A stretch of 64,000 nt of DNA, from NCBI RefSeq assembly GCF_002111595.1, contig NZ_LUTN01000011.1, forward strand, positions 62,001 through 126,000, read 5' to 3'. The notes below the pieces were generated by a model. The model was given only the letters and a program-made list of their open reading frames with translations. It did no database searches and was not told the DNA's origin. Source of the DNA: Lonsdalea britannica. Its GTDB lineage: Bacteria; Pseudomonadota; Gammaproteobacteria; Enterobacterales; Enterobacteriaceae. The stretch's first letter is position 1. Every line of letters starts with the position of its first letter. The position numbers and the translations under genes were made by a program. Below are positions 35,209 through 45,028 of the stretch, piece after piece.

Positions 35209-36419
35209 GCCTACGCCATATCTATCGCCACTCCTCCTGAGCAGCCGTCGAGTCCCTCCCTCCGGGGGGACGGCGCTCACACACGGTTCCACACTCACCT
35301 TAGCGAAGCGGCATTTTGCCCGCATGGACCCCGGCACTGAGGCTTCAGTATTGTTAGCGTCTAAAACATCTTCGAAGACAGTCGAAATCAAACTGACGTA
35401 CTTCCATCAGATGGACTTGGCGCATATGACCCCCTCAATAAATCAACAGCGCATGCAAGACGCAACCCGCTAATGCTCACTCATGGCAAGCCATTTCACT
35501 TAACAGACTTATTTTATCTTACCGGCCATAACTTCCCCTTTTTAATAAAAACGGATATTATCACGAGAATTAAATCATTATGTGATGACGTATTTTCTGA
35601 CATAAGAATCAATAAAAAACCTTAATATATCCAAGCCTAACGCTACAAGGAGTGTTATATCGTGGCTAGAAGAATGGTAGCGCGCTACCCTTATTTAAAT
35701 ATGATATACAGGATGCTAAATATAGTCCCACCCAGTGATATATTTTGCGCAAAGGTAACCCCAGACAGGCAGAGCCCCCCGAATGAAGGCCAAATATATC
35801 AGAGACATCTCACGTGGCCACCCAGAAAAAAAACAGTTAGACGTCAATCACTTCATCACACCTCTCTTTACTCCAGCGACAAAACTCCCGAAACCGCCTT
35901 TCTTGTAAACGATTCCACCGCTCACTTCTCATTTATTTTATTGCCCAGAATAGTGACCTATTTATTTAACCCTTTGGTTCCTATAAGGCGTTATTTCCCT
36001 GCCCCAAAAAGTCTCCACCATCACACTTTATTTTCACTTTAACGACGCGATACTTATGAAAAATACTTATTTTTTACACAATAAGACTCAACGTCATTTT
36101 ACCCTATCGCCTGACCCCGTTTGGCTGGCGATAATTAAACCGGTTGCAGTATTGAAGACAACGCTGAAATGGGCGTGCGACGATCGTACGCGGCATCGAG
36201 AGAGAAAAACGGGTCACAGCGGACCGCTGATCATGCGTTCTCGTCGCTGGAAATATTTCTCCAACGGCGAATTCTATTGGTTGTACAGCCGACGTCAGCA
36301 GCAGGGCGCTCACAGTCTGGCTCCGGGCGGAAAAGCCAGCATAACGGACGCACTCAAAAAATGGGCGCAGGGTCACCTGCTGCCGAGCAAACTGTCTATC
36401 AGACAAACAGAGGGACTCC
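35209..36419. other. Intergenic region with two unsupported frames
   Basis: About 1.2 kb. A 126-codon frame (35662-36042) looks like chance. A 123-codon frame (36056-36427) ends 8 bp inside the LysE-type gene and could be a coupled leader gene, but it has no ribosome binding site before its ATG and no motif I recognise. The middle part (35480-35660) is AT-rich. No RNA gene is seen. Confidence 0.4.
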
Positions 36420-37057
36420 ATGGCTGACTTTAACTGGACCCTATTTCTTATCGCCTCGTTCACCTTTTGCGCCATCCCCGGCAAGGACGTGCTGTGCATC
36501 ACCGGTAACTTTCACCGGTTTGGCCAGCGAGCCGCGCTGAGCGGGATCGTCGGACTCGCGCTCGGCGACTATTGCTATGTGATTTTATCCTGGCTGATTA
36601 TCAGCTTCACGCTGGCGGCATCGCCCGCCCTGCTGACCCTCGTCAAACTGCTGGGCGCGCTATTTTTAATCTGGGAAGCTGCCGCATATACCGCCGGCCC
36701 CCGGCGGCGCGGTATTTGTCTAAAAGTATGACGATAGCGCCAGTACATCCCTCCTCGTTTTTTCTACAGGGAACCCTCCGCAGCCTGCGGAACCTCCGGA
36801 CGGGCATTTTTTTCCTCGCCTTCTTTTCCCAGTTCGTCTCGCCAAACAGCTCCGGCGATATGTTTATCCTGATGGGAACGCTGTTTTGCCTGGGAACGTC
36901 CGGTTTCCATTTGGCGTATTGCTACCTGTCTCCCTGGCTTAAAAAACGGAGCGTCAACGATATCGATTTCTTCCTTTCGCAAGTGCCGGCCATGTTGCTG
37001 TTAGCCATTGGTAGCTGGATGACATGTGAAATTGCCTGGGGGGTGATGCCGTCGTAG
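36420..37057 (+). pseudogene. LysE/RhtB-family amino-acid exporter, frameshifted
   Basis: Inner-membrane efflux protein of about 210 residues when two frames are joined. The first frame has the family start (FNWTLFLIASFTFCAIPGKD) and GIVGLALGDYCYVILSW; the second, from about 36700, gives FRS-type loop sequence, then GIFFLAFFSQFVSP, the conserved segment of RhtB proteins, and three more membrane helices. The join needs one added base near 36690-36720. The PGPD motif usual in LysE proteins is PGKD here. Amino acid or homoserine-lactone export is the family role; the substrate is unknown. Confidence 0.72.
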
Positions 37058-37076
37058 AGAGAAAATGACAAGCGCC

Positions 37077-37116
37077 GCGCGATGCGCCAGCCGCTAAATA
37101 GCACGGCGCATCGCGC
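37077..37116. terminator. Long GC-rich hairpin after the LysE-type gene
   Basis: GCGCGATGCGCC (37077-37088) is the exact reverse complement of GGCGCATCGCGC (37105-37116), with a 16-base loop. There is little T-run. A second hairpin follows at 37161-37180. Together they separate the convergent exporter genes. Confidence 0.65.
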
Positions 37117-37160
37117 AGCGTTCGTTAAAACAGATCTTAGGTGCAGGCCGCCGTGGGATA

Positions 37161-37180
37161 CGGGCCCGGAATAGGGCCCG
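37161..37180. terminator. Short hairpin downstream of yjeH-like gene
   Basis: CGGGCCC (37161-37167) pairs with GGGCCCG (37174-37180). It is the first hairpin met by minus-strand transcription leaving the yjeH-like gene, whose stop is at 37195. Confidence 0.5.
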
Positions 37181-37194
37181 CTCGCTCGGATGTT

Positions 37195-38469
37195 TTATGC
37201 CCGAGAGTCACCGGAAGGCGTCGTCTGACGCAGGCGCCATGAACTCCAGACAAAGGCGAGCAACATAATGACGACGGCATACATCATGTTGTCACCGATG
37301 ACTCCGGCGACGCCAAGACAAAACAGGCTCGCCAACAGCGCCATCACTCGTTGATGACCGTGAAGCAAGCGACATGCCGACAGAGAAGCCGCCAGATAGA
37401 TCATCACAAAGACGCCGTTAGCACAGGCGATCAGGCTATCCAGACCGATAGACCAACCGTACTTGAGGGCGACGGTGATGGCGACGGGAAGTACCGCAAA
37501 CAGCGTCGCCACGACCGGCGCATGAAAACGGTTACGGTACGCCAGACAACGACTTATCGCGTCCTCTCCCTTCATCGAAACAATCAATCGGGTAAAACTG
37601 ATGATGTAAAGATTGACTGCGGCAAGACAGGTCAAAAAACCCATCAGGCCGATGACTATTGCCCCAGTTCGACCAAAGGCTTGTCCAATTAGCCGGGGCA
37701 ACGAGGAGATATTTTCGACTTCGTTGCCGAAGGCGGAAAAACGCAGCACGGTATAGCTCAACAAGCAATACAGGCTGAGCGCGATAGTCAGAGAGATGAC
37801 AATTGTGCGGGGAAAGTCTCTTTCAGGAGACGCGAATTCTGGCGCGAGATGCGCTACAGCCTCAATGCCCACGAAGCACCAAAAAATAATGCCCATCGCC
37901 TTGAAGAACGACAACAGGCCATCGCCGCCAGTCGGTATGACCTTAGGAGCGGCGAGCGGTGCTTCCATGAAGCCCACCACAATGACGCTGATCAAGACCA
38001 GCGCCGTCAGCACCGTGATGCCGAACTGCACATTGCCCGAGAGCGTGACGTTGAAGGCATTAACGATCAGAATCAGCGACAGCATGAGCAGCGCGAAATA
38101 ACCGCAGTAGACCGGGGAAAGCCCGAGGCAATACGCCAGGTAGTTGGCGCCGGTGATCACCACCACCGGCGGACCGATGGGGATGACGGAAAGGTACAAC
38201 CAGGAGATGCTCTGCCGCAGGCGATGCCCGTAGGCCAGTTCAACAAAGTGTGCTGTACCCGCGCTGTGGGGAAAATGACGCCCCAGCAGCGCGAAGGTGA
38301 AGACCACGGGCAGCACCAGCATCGTCATTCCCAACCACGCCAACCACGCCCACGGTCCGGCAAGTCCGGCCACCATGGCCGGAACAATAAAAACACCTGA
38401 ACCTAACAGCGTAGAAACCAGAAAACCCACTCCTTGATGTAGACTTAACTTACCGCACTGCTCAGACAT
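37195..38469 (-). CDS. yjeH: YjeH-like amino-acid (methionine/branched-chain) exporter
   Basis: APC-superfamily transporter, 424 residues, about twelve membrane segments. It matches E. coli YjeH in GVGFLVSTLLGSGVFIVPA, LLGRHFPHSAGTAHFVELAYG, GIIFWCFVGIEAVAHLAPEF and LIACANGVFVMIYLAASLSAC. YjeH exports L-methionine, leucine, isoleucine and valine. Its start lies 25 bp inside the end of the radical SAM gene, with GGGAGAAATGGC as ribosome binding site, so the two are co-translated. In E. coli yjeH has no such partner. The exported molecule here may therefore be a product of the radical SAM enzyme. Confidence 0.85.
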   Translation of the reverse strand: MSEQCGKLSLHQGVGFLVSTLLGSGVFIVPAMVAGLAGPWAWLAWLGMTMLVLPVVFTFALLGRHFPHSAGTAHFVELAYGHRLRQSISWLYLSVIPIGPPVVVITGANYLAYCLGLSPVYCGYFALLMLSLILIVNAFNVTLSGNVQFGITVLTALVLISVIVVGFMEAPLAAPKVIPTGGDGLLSFFKAMGIIFWCFVGIEAVAHLAPEFASPERDFPRTIVISLTIALSLYCLLSYTVLRFSAFGNEVENISSLPRLIGQAFGRTGAIVIGLMGFLTCLAAVNLYIISFTRLIVSMKGEDAISRCLAYRNRFHAPVVATLFAVLPVAITVALKYGWSIGLDSLIACANGVFVMIYLAASLSACRLLHGHQRVMALLASLFCLGVAGVIGDNMMYAVVIMLLAFVWSSWRLRQTTPSGDSRA

Positions 38470-39476
38470 GCCATTTCTCCCTTTATCGAACTCCTGTCAT
38501 CCAAATGACGACAATGGCACAAACCATGAACACGTAACGCTTTATCGTCGGGACGGTCCGCATTCCATATATCGATCAGCGAGCGCTCACGAATATTGCC
38601 GTAAGTGGGCTGGCTCATATTGAAACAATCGTAAACGTCCCCGATGGAATTCACGTTCAGATTCGTACCGATACGATGACAATCTCCGGCCAGTTCGCCG
38701 ACGATAATTCCGCGATCGTTTTCACGCTTAATGATTTTAATTGGCCATTCGAAGCCCATCTCCCGATCATATTGCCGGATGCGGCTAACCTCTTCAACCA
38801 GACGCGTATAGGGCACAAGAAAATCGTCATAACGGTGCTGTTTGGCGCTGCCTTCATACAGCACGGTATCAACCAACGGAAAAATAGTGTGACTGCGGCA
38901 ATAACTCCAAATATCGTAAATCTCGTCGATATTCTCCGGTAAAACTGACGTTTCAATCGCCAGTCGGGTATTTCCTTTTTCCAAACGGTTGAAGCCAACG
39001 TCCATGAGGTTTTTCAACCCACGTCGCATTTTAGACGCGGCATTATGAATGCCACCGACGATTTCATTTTGGACATCGTCTTTGAAACTATTAATTTTTC
39101 CGATAATAGAAACGTCGCGCGCATAAAGTTTCTCTGCGGTATCACTGTTAATCGCCGTCATATTAGAGAACACGATACAGTGCAGACCTTTATCGCCAAT
39201 ATAATCGATCACTTCCCAGAAATTACGCGCCAGCAGCGGCTCTCCCGCCCCCGCGACCAACACGGTTTTAATGCCTAGCGCCAATCCATCGTCCACCATT
39301 TTTTTGATCTCTTCTGTAGACAGTTCGTTGTCGAACTTTTGCGTCTGGGTATAGCAGAAGGGACATTTAAAATTACAAATGTTTTCCAGCATAATGGTGA
39401 GCGTTAATAACTGACGATCTCTTAACGCGAAATAAACATCCTGTTTGGTAAAGGCATTTCCATGAAGTGAATACAT
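38445..39476 (-). CDS. Radical SAM enzyme with C-terminal SPASM-like cysteines
   Basis: A 343-residue radical SAM protein. The 4Fe-4S motif CNFKCPFC stands at residues 34-41, with the GGE-like motif as AGAGEPLL and the core barrel to about residue 250. The C-terminal part has a cluster of cysteines (GDCHRIG, VYDCFNM, GLCHCRHLDD, MACLSS), suggesting an auxiliary iron-sulfur cluster. GNIRERSLIDIWN before the last cysteines is typical of SPASM/twitch proteins. I cannot assign a reaction. No precursor peptide gene is visible upstream. The gene overlaps yjeH downstream, and an FNR-like site sits 71-84 bp upstream of its ATG. AAGGAAA precedes the start. Confidence 0.85.
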   Translation of the reverse strand: MYSLHGNAFTKQDVYFALRDRQLLTLTIMLENICNFKCPFCYTQTQKFDNELSTEEIKKMVDDGLALGIKTVLVAGAGEPLLARNFWEVIDYIGDKGLHCIVFSNMTAINSDTAEKLYARDVSIIGKINSFKDDVQNEIVGGIHNAASKMRRGLKNLMDVGFNRLEKGNTRLAIETSVLPENIDEIYDIWSYCRSHTIFPLVDTVLYEGSAKQHRYDDFLVPYTRLVEEVSRIRQYDREMGFEWPIKIIKRENDRGIIVGELAGDCHRIGTNLNVNSIGDVYDCFNMSQPTYGNIRERSLIDIWNADRPDDKALRVHGLCHCRHLDDRSSIKGEMACLSSAVS

Positions 39477-39546
39477 TGATTCTGTTTCCTTAATTAAAAA
39501 ATCGCAAAATGCCCAGCCACACTATATCTATGTCATTTATTTAAAT

Positions 39547-39560
39547 TTGACCAAGGTCAA
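39547..39560 (-). promoter_or_regulatory. FNR/CRP-type site upstream of the radical SAM operon
   Basis: TTGACCAAGGTCAA has perfect TTGACC/GGTCAA arms and fits the TTGA-N6-TCAA core of FNR-family sites. It lies 71-84 bp before the radical SAM ATG, a distance compatible with activation from about -41. Oxygen control would suit an oxygen-sensitive enzyme. Confidence 0.6.
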
Positions 39561-40115
39561 TCTAAAAAACTGTCAATTTTAATTATTATTGAGAATATAA
39601 AAATAAAATAAACAATATTCACTAAAAGCACTTCGTTACAGGTAATAATAGCGGACCGTCAAAGGGATGGTTCTCTGACTTATCGATATAAGAAAAGCCC
39701 GACTCCTGCGTACTGTAAAAACACTGCATTCCTAGCAGATAAACATGCGTCATTAAAATCTAAATACGAATCAATTAAGGAAATAATAACACCATTAAAC
39801 CACCGCCACGATGAAATGAATCACACGATTGGACGTCTTATTTTAATACCCCTATATCATGCGATCGTCTGTTACCATCTTCCTTGCTGGCGCGACTATA
39901 ATTTCTTGTCTCGATAATCAGCCATCAAACCATTGTTCCATATTGGTGCCTGACCGGAGTCTCATGCTGAGAAAGAGTGCAATGACGTCGTCGCAAAAAG
40001 GCACAGCCCCTCCCGGGTTATTCGGCGCCAACTTACCTTTTCCCTCATGGCATAGTCGATAACAGCGGGAACGTGTATTATCCCGGCCGGATTATTCCGT
40101 TTAACACGCGGGCGC

Positions 40116-40131
40116 TGGCACATTAATTGCT
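40116..40131 (+). promoter_or_regulatory. Consensus sigma54 (-24/-12) promoter of the puuP-like gene
   Basis: TGGCACATTAATTGCT matches TGGCAC-N5-TTGCW at every position, with GG and GC ten bases apart. It ends 51 bp before the ATG at 40183, leaving room for a short leader. This points to RpoN-dependent, probably nitrogen-controlled expression. Confidence 0.85.
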
Positions 40132-40182
40132 GCCTTTAGTCCAGAGCAATCATAAATTCTTGGATGACAACGGGATAATGTT

Positions 40183-41508
40183 ATGGCGAAAGAGAACGCA
40201 GAGAGCAAAGGAAAGCTGGGATTATGGCAGGTCGTGATCATCGGGGTGGCGTACATGACGCCCATGACGGTGTTCGACACCTTCGGCATTGTATCCGGCC
40301 TGACCGAAGGCCGTGTGCCGCTCGCTTATTTGCTGGCGTTGGTCGCCGTTTTGCTCACAGCGCTCAGCTATGGCCGCATGGTAAAAGCCTTTCCGGAAGC
40401 GGGCTCGGCGTATACCTACACCCGTAAGACCTGCGGTAATCAGGCCGGATTTATGGTCGGCTGGGCCTCGCTGCTGGACTACATGCTGCTGCCGATGATC
40501 AACGCGCTGCTCGCGGGTATTTACCTGAGATCGCTGTTTCCTCAGCTACCGCCGTGGATCTGGATTGCCACCTTTACGCTGCTGGTGACCTGGATTAACA
40601 GCCGCAATATTAAATTGTTGGCCAACCTGAACTTCCTGTTTGTCGGCGCTCCCGTCGTGCTGATGGGCGTGTTCATCTATCTGGTGATACAGGGCGTCAG
40701 CCATCAGGGCGGCCCCCATGCCGTCTGGACTCTGCGCCCCCTGCTTAACGGCGACACCAGCATAATCCCGCTCATTGGCGGCGCGGCGGTGCTGTGCTTC
40801 TCTTTTCTAGGGTTCGATGCCGTGACGACCTTGTCCAACGAGACGCATGCGCCGAAGCACACGATCCCCCGCGCTGTCTTTCTCACCGCCCTGATCGGCG
40901 GCGCCATCTTCTTTACCGCGTCCTGGTTCATTCAACTGTATTATCCGACCAACGCGCAGTTCAAGAACCCCTCAGAGGCAATGCCGGAAATCGTTCTGTA
41001 CGTGGGCGGCGCGCTGTTTCAGTCACTGTTTCTGGTGGCGATTCTCGTCAATACGTTCGCCTCCGCGCTGGCCTCTCACGCCAGCGCCGCGCGCCTGCTT
41101 CACATCATGGGCCGCGACGGGATTTTCCCCGGTTCCTTTTTCAGCTACGTCCACCCGCGACTCGGCAGCCCGTTGTACTGCGTACTGTTTATCGGCGGAC
41201 TGTCGATGAGCGCCATGTTCTTCGGGTTGGATACCGCCGTGTCGCTGATCAGCTTTGGTGCGCTGGTGGCGTTTACCGCGGTCAATGCGTCGGTCATCGC
41301 CCTGCATGTCATTCGTCACAAACGACTGTCCTCTGCCCGTGAGTGGCTTTTCAACCTGATTCTGCCCCTGCTCGGTATCGGCACAATTGGCGTCATGTGG
41401 GCACATTTGGAAAAGGATTCGATGATTCTGGGTCTGGTCTGGTCGGCCATTGGGCTCGGCTGGATCATTTGGTTCCGGGTCACCAAACGGGAACTGGTCT
41501 TTTCTTGA
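40183..41508 (+). CDS. puuP: Putrescine importer, APC family (PuuP type)
   Basis: Proton-coupled putrescine importer of 441 residues and about twelve membrane segments. It matches PuuP in LWQVVIIGVAYMTPMTVFDT, FGIVSGLTEGRVP, FPEAGSAYTY, FMVGWASLLDYMLLPMIN, CFSFLGFDAVTTLSNET and SFGALVAFTAVNASV. The related PlaP is the main alternative, but PuuP is closer in the parts I compared. It stands alone behind a sigma54 promoter and is followed by a terminator hairpin. Together with PatA, PatD and YdcSTUV-like genes in this window it supports use of putrescine as a nitrogen source. Confidence 0.88.
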   Translation: MAKENAESKGKLGLWQVVIIGVAYMTPMTVFDTFGIVSGLTEGRVPLAYLLALVAVLLTALSYGRMVKAFPEAGSAYTYTRKTCGNQAGFMVGWASLLDYMLLPMINALLAGIYLRSLFPQLPPWIWIATFTLLVTWINSRNIKLLANLNFLFVGAPVVLMGVFIYLVIQGVSHQGGPHAVWTLRPLLNGDTSIIPLIGGAAVLCFSFLGFDAVTTLSNETHAPKHTIPRAVFLTALIGGAIFFTASWFIQLYYPTNAQFKNPSEAMPEIVLYVGGALFQSLFLVAILVNTFASALASHASAARLLHIMGRDGIFPGSFFSYVHPRLGSPLYCVLFIGGLSMSAMFFGLDTAVSLISFGALVAFTAVNASVIALHVIRHKRLSSAREWLFNLILPLLGIGTIGVMWAHLEKDSMILGLVWSAIGLGWIIWFRVTKRELVFS

Positions 41509-41509
41509 C

Positions 41510-41538
41510 GGCTGGCGCGGTTCCTGAACCGCGCAGCC
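41510..41538. terminator. Hairpin between puuP-like and rraA-like genes
   Basis: GGCTGGCGCGGTT (41510-41522) pairs with AACCGCGCAGCC (41527-41538) apart from one bulged G. It lies in the gap between two convergent genes and has no long T-run. Confidence 0.65.
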
Positions 41539-41552
41539 TCATCCGTTGATCG

Positions 41553-42167
41553 TTAGCCGCGACGTCGCATCAGGTCGTCACGGCGGTCGGCGTCGGCGCG
41601 CGACTTCTCTCTCACCGGTTCCAGCCAGTGCTCCGCGCGCGCCGGGCTTAGAATAAACACGCCGTCGTCATCGCCGAACGCCATATCGCCGGGATGAATT
41701 GTTACCCCGCTGACGACAATGGGCTGGTTGACCTCGCCGCCGGTGCCCAGCGCACGCGTGGTGATCGCGCTGATGCCGCGACAGAACACGGGCCACCCCA
41801 GCGCCCGCAACTCACGGACATCCGTCACCGCGCCGGACACGATCACGCCCGCCAGCCGTTTAACCTGCGCCGCGAGTGTCCGTAGCTCGCCCCAGCAGGC
41901 GCGTTCCGCGTCCTCCATCGCATCGATCACCAGCACATCGCCCGGCTGACTGAGCAACAGCGCCTCGCGCAGTGCGCCGCCGTCCGGCATCCGCAGGCTG
42001 ACGGTCACCACATTCCCCGCCACACTGACGCCCGGAGACAACGCTCGAATGCCGCGCAGATAGCCCTCCTCCGTCAGATGGCCCAGCGCGGAGGTCGACA
42101 TTCCTCTCCATTGCGCCAGCACATCGTCACTCGTCCGCTGCTGACGGGGCGATACGTGATAGTTCAT
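41553..42167 (-). CDS. RraA-family aldolase/decarboxylase-like protein
   Basis: A protein of about 204 residues of the RraA / 4-hydroxy-4-methyl-2-oxoglutarate aldolase family. The motif [20 protein letters not shown] (about 80-100) and the later [25 protein letters not shown] contain the family's G-x20-R-D-like region, with VRELRA in place of the usual RD pair. The G-D segment [14 protein letters not shown] is present. The gene overlaps the end of cbrD and is the last of the achromobactin run. The start is uncertain among ATGs at 42167, 42173 and 42179. Relatives act as oxaloacetate decarboxylases or pyruvate aldolases, or inhibit RNase E. A link to oxo-acid supply for the siderophore is conceivable. 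Confidence 0.72.
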   Translation of the reverse strand: MNYHVSPRQQRTSDDVLAQWRGMSTSALGHLTEEGYLRGIRALSPGVSVAGNVVTVSLRMPDGGALREALLLSQPGDVLVIDAMEDAERACWGELRTLAAQVKRLAGVIVSGAVTDVRELRALGWPVFCRGISAITTRALGTGGEVNQPIVVSGVTIHPGDMAFGDDDGVFILSPARAEHWLEPVREKSRADADRRDDLMRRRG

Positions 42168-42987
42168 CGTCGCGTTCATCTCCATTAGAAGTAGAAGGCC
42201 GCTCGCGGCCAAAGGGAATACACAGCGGGGTCTGGAAAAAGGGATCGGGGATGATACGGCAGTCCAGATTAAACACCGTTTTCACCATAGCTTCCGTCAG
42301 AATGTCGGCAGGTCGCCCCTGCGCGAATGCAGTTCGGTTGTGGACTGCCACCATGTGATCGGCATAGCGGCAGGCCAGATTCAGGTCATGCAGCACCATC
42401 ACAATCGTCTTACCGGCCTGACGATTTAGATCGCGCAGCAGATCTAAGACCTCAATCTGATGCGCCAGATCGAGATAGGTCGTCGGCTCATCCAGCAGCA
42501 ATACCTCCGTATCTTGCGCCAGCGTCATTGCGATCCACACCCGCTGCCGCTGACCGCCGGACAATGCGTCGACCGGCCGTTCGGCCAGCGCCGTGGTGCC
42601 GGTCTGCTGCAACGCCTGAGAGACAAGGGCTTCATCCTCCTTCGACCACTGTTGAAACCAGTTCTGATACGGATAGCGCCCCAGACTGACTAACTGCCGG
42701 ACGGTAATCCCCTCCGGCGCATCCGGCCGCTGCGGCAAGATCGCCAGTTGCCGGGCCACCGCGACCGTAGACTGGCGATGAATGTCCTCGCCGTTCAGCA
42801 GCACCGCACCGGCCTGCGGCGCCAGCAGCCGGGCAAATGATTTTAACAACGTACTTTTCCCACAGCCGTTGCTGCCGATCAGCACCGATATTTTGCCGCG
42901 CGGCAGCTGGATGTTCAGCCGATCGATGATGATCTGATGCGGGTAGCCGAGCGTCAGATCGCGGCTGGTGATAGCAGTCATTTCCAT
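42127..42987 (-). CDS. cbrD: Achromobactin ABC importer ATPase
   Basis: FecE-family ATPase of 286 residues for import of ferric achromobactin: Walker [18 protein letters not shown], signature [17 protein letters not shown], Walker [15 protein letters not shown], and H-loop [18 protein letters not shown]. It follows cbrC by 4 bp and its 3' end overlaps the rraA-like gene. Works with CbrB and CbrC in the inner membrane. Assignment rests on motifs and on the cbrABCD order beside acsA. Confidence 0.93.
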   Translation of the reverse strand: MEMTAITSRDLTLGYPHQIIIDRLNIQLPRGKISVLIGSNGCGKSTLLKSFARLLAPQAGAVLLNGEDIHRQSTVAVARQLAILPQRPDAPEGITVRQLVSLGRYPYQNWFQQWSKEDEALVSQALQQTGTTALAERPVDALSGGQRQRVWIAMTLAQDTEVLLLDEPTTYLDLAHQIEVLDLLRDLNRQAGKTIVMVLHDLNLACRYADHMVAVHNRTAFAQGRPADILTEAMVKTVFNLDCRIIPDPFFQTPLCIPFGRERPSTSNGDERDDELSRIAPSAADE

Positions 42988-42991
42988 TACC

Positions 42992-44023
42992 TCAATGACG
43001 TTGTTTCAACAACAGATACAGGAAAAACGGCGTGCCCAACGCCGAAACAAAAATGCCCGCCGGCAGGTCCAGCGGCAGGAACAGCGTACGTCCGCACAGG
43101 TCGGCCAGCAGTACCAGACCCGCGCCGCACAGGGCGGTCATGGCGGCCTGCCCGCCGAATGCGGGCCCCACCAGTCGCTTGGCGATATGCGGCGCAATGA
43201 GGCCGACAAAGGCCATGGCGCCGCCCCAGGCGATCGCCGCGCCGGCCAGCGCCACGCTAACCGCCAGCAGAGATAGCCTGATCCACTGGACCCGAACGCC
43301 GATCCCCTGAGCCAGATCGTCATCGAGCTGTTGCGCCGTCACATGCCGCGCAATGCCGATCCACAACGGAATAATCGCCAACAGCCAACCGGCGAGCGTC
43401 CGGGTTTCCTGCCAGCTGGCGGCGTAAACGCTGCCGGTCAGCCACACATAGGCGGATAATGTGGTGGTCAACGGGCTGAAAACGAGCAGGAAGGTCGTGA
43501 CAGCCGTCAGAAGCGCCGAGATCCCCACGCCGGTCAGCACCAGTCGCTGCGGCGAGACGCCCCCCCGCCAGGCCAGCAGGTATACCGCCAACGCCGCGAC
43601 GGCCGCACCCAACATGGCCGCGAGCGGCAGATAGCCCGCCCCCAGCGCCACCGTGGGAAACGAGAGGTAACAGACCGTCGCCGCGCTGGCTCCGCTGGTG
43701 ATGCCCAGAATATCGGGCGAGGCCAGCGGGTTGCGGATCATCGCCTGCAACAGCAGGCCGGAGAGCGCCAGCGCGCCACCCACCAGCATCGCCAGCAGGC
43801 TTCGCGGCAGTCTCAGTTCCATGACGATAAAGGCCAGGCCGTCCTGCCGCCCGTCGGCCAACGACTGTAGCACCGCCCAGGGCGACAGCGGGATTTTGCC
43901 CATACATAGCGACAACAGCAGCAGTGCCAGCAACACCCCACCGGCGATCAACAGACGAACCACCGTTGAGACATTTAGCTGGCGGGAAATAGCGCGGCTC
44001 CGCAGGAGCACGATCTTATCCAT
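42992..44023 (-). CDS. cbrC: Achromobactin ABC importer permease
   Basis: FecCD-family permease, 343 residues, nine or ten membrane segments. Family stretches are [40 protein letters not shown] and [17 protein letters not shown]. It overlaps cbrB by 8 bp and lies 4 bp before cbrD. Pairs with CbrB to form the channel for ferric achromobactin. Confidence 0.93.
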   Translation of the reverse strand: MDKIVLLRSRAISRQLNVSTVVRLLIAGGVLLALLLLSLCMGKIPLSPWAVLQSLADGRQDGLAFIVMELRLPRSLLAMLVGGALALSGLLLQAMIRNPLASPDILGITSGASAATVCYLSFPTVALGAGYLPLAAMLGAAVAALAVYLLAWRGGVSPQRLVLTGVGISALLTAVTTFLLVFSPLTTTLSAYVWLTGSVYAASWQETRTLAGWLLAIIPLWIGIARHVTAQQLDDDLAQGIGVRVQWIRLSLLAVSVALAGAAIAWGGAMAFVGLIAPHIAKRLVGPAFGGQAAMTALCGAGLVLLADLCGRTLFLPLDLPAGIFVSALGTPFFLYLLLKQRH

Positions 44024-45028
44024 GTCGACCTCCGCGACGCAGCAAATACAGGAAGCACGGCGCGCCGAGTAGCGCGGTCATCACGCCGACCGGCACCTCC
44101 TGCGGCAGAATGACAATACGCGCCAAAATATCCGCCAGCAGCAGCAAGGCAGCGCCCAACAGCGCACATCCCGGCAGCCGCCAGCGCTGGTCGACCGGAA
44201 ACAGGCGACGGGCGATATGCGGGACGACCAAACCGATAAAGCCAATATTGCCCGCCATCGCCACCGTGCTGCCCGCCAGCACCACCACCAGAATGCACAT
44301 CATGAGTCGTATCCGGCCGGTACGCTGCCCCAATCCACGGGCTATTGCCTCACCCGCGCCCAATACATTCACCTGCCCCGCCAGCAGCAGCGTCGCCGCC
44401 AGCGCCATCAGGCATCCCGCTAACAGCGGCTGCACCATCGTCAAATCGCGCCCCGCGACCGATCCTGCGAGCCAGAACAGCACGGTATCCAGCCCCTCCT
44501 GACTGACCACCAGTATCGCCTGGCTGAATGCCGCGAACATGGCCGTGATCGCCGCACCGGCCAGCACCATACGCAGCGGGTTCAATCGCCCTTGGCCTAT
44601 CGTACCGGTTAACCATACCAGCCCGCCCGCCAACGCGGCGCCCGCAAAGGCCGACCACTGCCCGAACTGCGGCGACGCCGACGGCAGCAATGCTGCGCAG
44701 ACGATCAGGAAAAACATCGCCCCGGCATTCACGCCGAACAACCCCGGCGACGCCAGCGGATTGCGGGTCAAAGCCTGCATCAGCGCCCCCGCGACGGCCA
44801 GACTGCCGCCGACCACCACGCGATCGCCGTCCGCGTCAGCCGCGTTGAGGTCACGATGCTGTGACTCACGTTCATGGCGTCGGGGTGGAACAGCGCCGAC
44901 AGCACCTGCGCGGGCGGAATAAACACCGGCCCCACGGTCAAACTGCACAGAGCCAGCAGGACGACGAGCGCCAGACAGCCCACCAGTGTGATGACGCGAT
45001 AACGCTCCCTGATGTTTCCCGGCCTCAT
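44016..45028 (-). pseudogene. cbrB: Achromobactin ABC importer permease, frameshifted
   Basis: FecCD-family permease of about 337 residues split over two frames. The natural start is the ATG at 45028 ([20 protein letters not shown]), and the first frame runs through [12 protein letters not shown]; the second resumes with [35 protein letters not shown] and [17 protein letters not shown]. One base is missing near 44819, where GCGTGG would need to be something like GCGGTGG. A long frame extending upstream to 45323 is an artefact of the shift. The start overlaps the end of cbrA by 4 bp. Confidence 0.88.

Larger units (their letters stand above)
39477..40182. other. AT-rich divergent promoter region
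   Basis: 706 bp between the radical SAM gene and the puuP-like gene. The left half is AT-rich and carries the FNR-like site at 39547-39560; the right end carries a consensus sigma54 promoter at 40116-40131. I found no small precursor-peptide gene with a convincing start in the gap. Confidence 0.55.

Noticed and set aside
36056-36427. 123-codon frame overlapping the start of the LysE-type gene
   Set aside because: The overlap is suggestive of coupling, but there is no ribosome binding site and no known motif.
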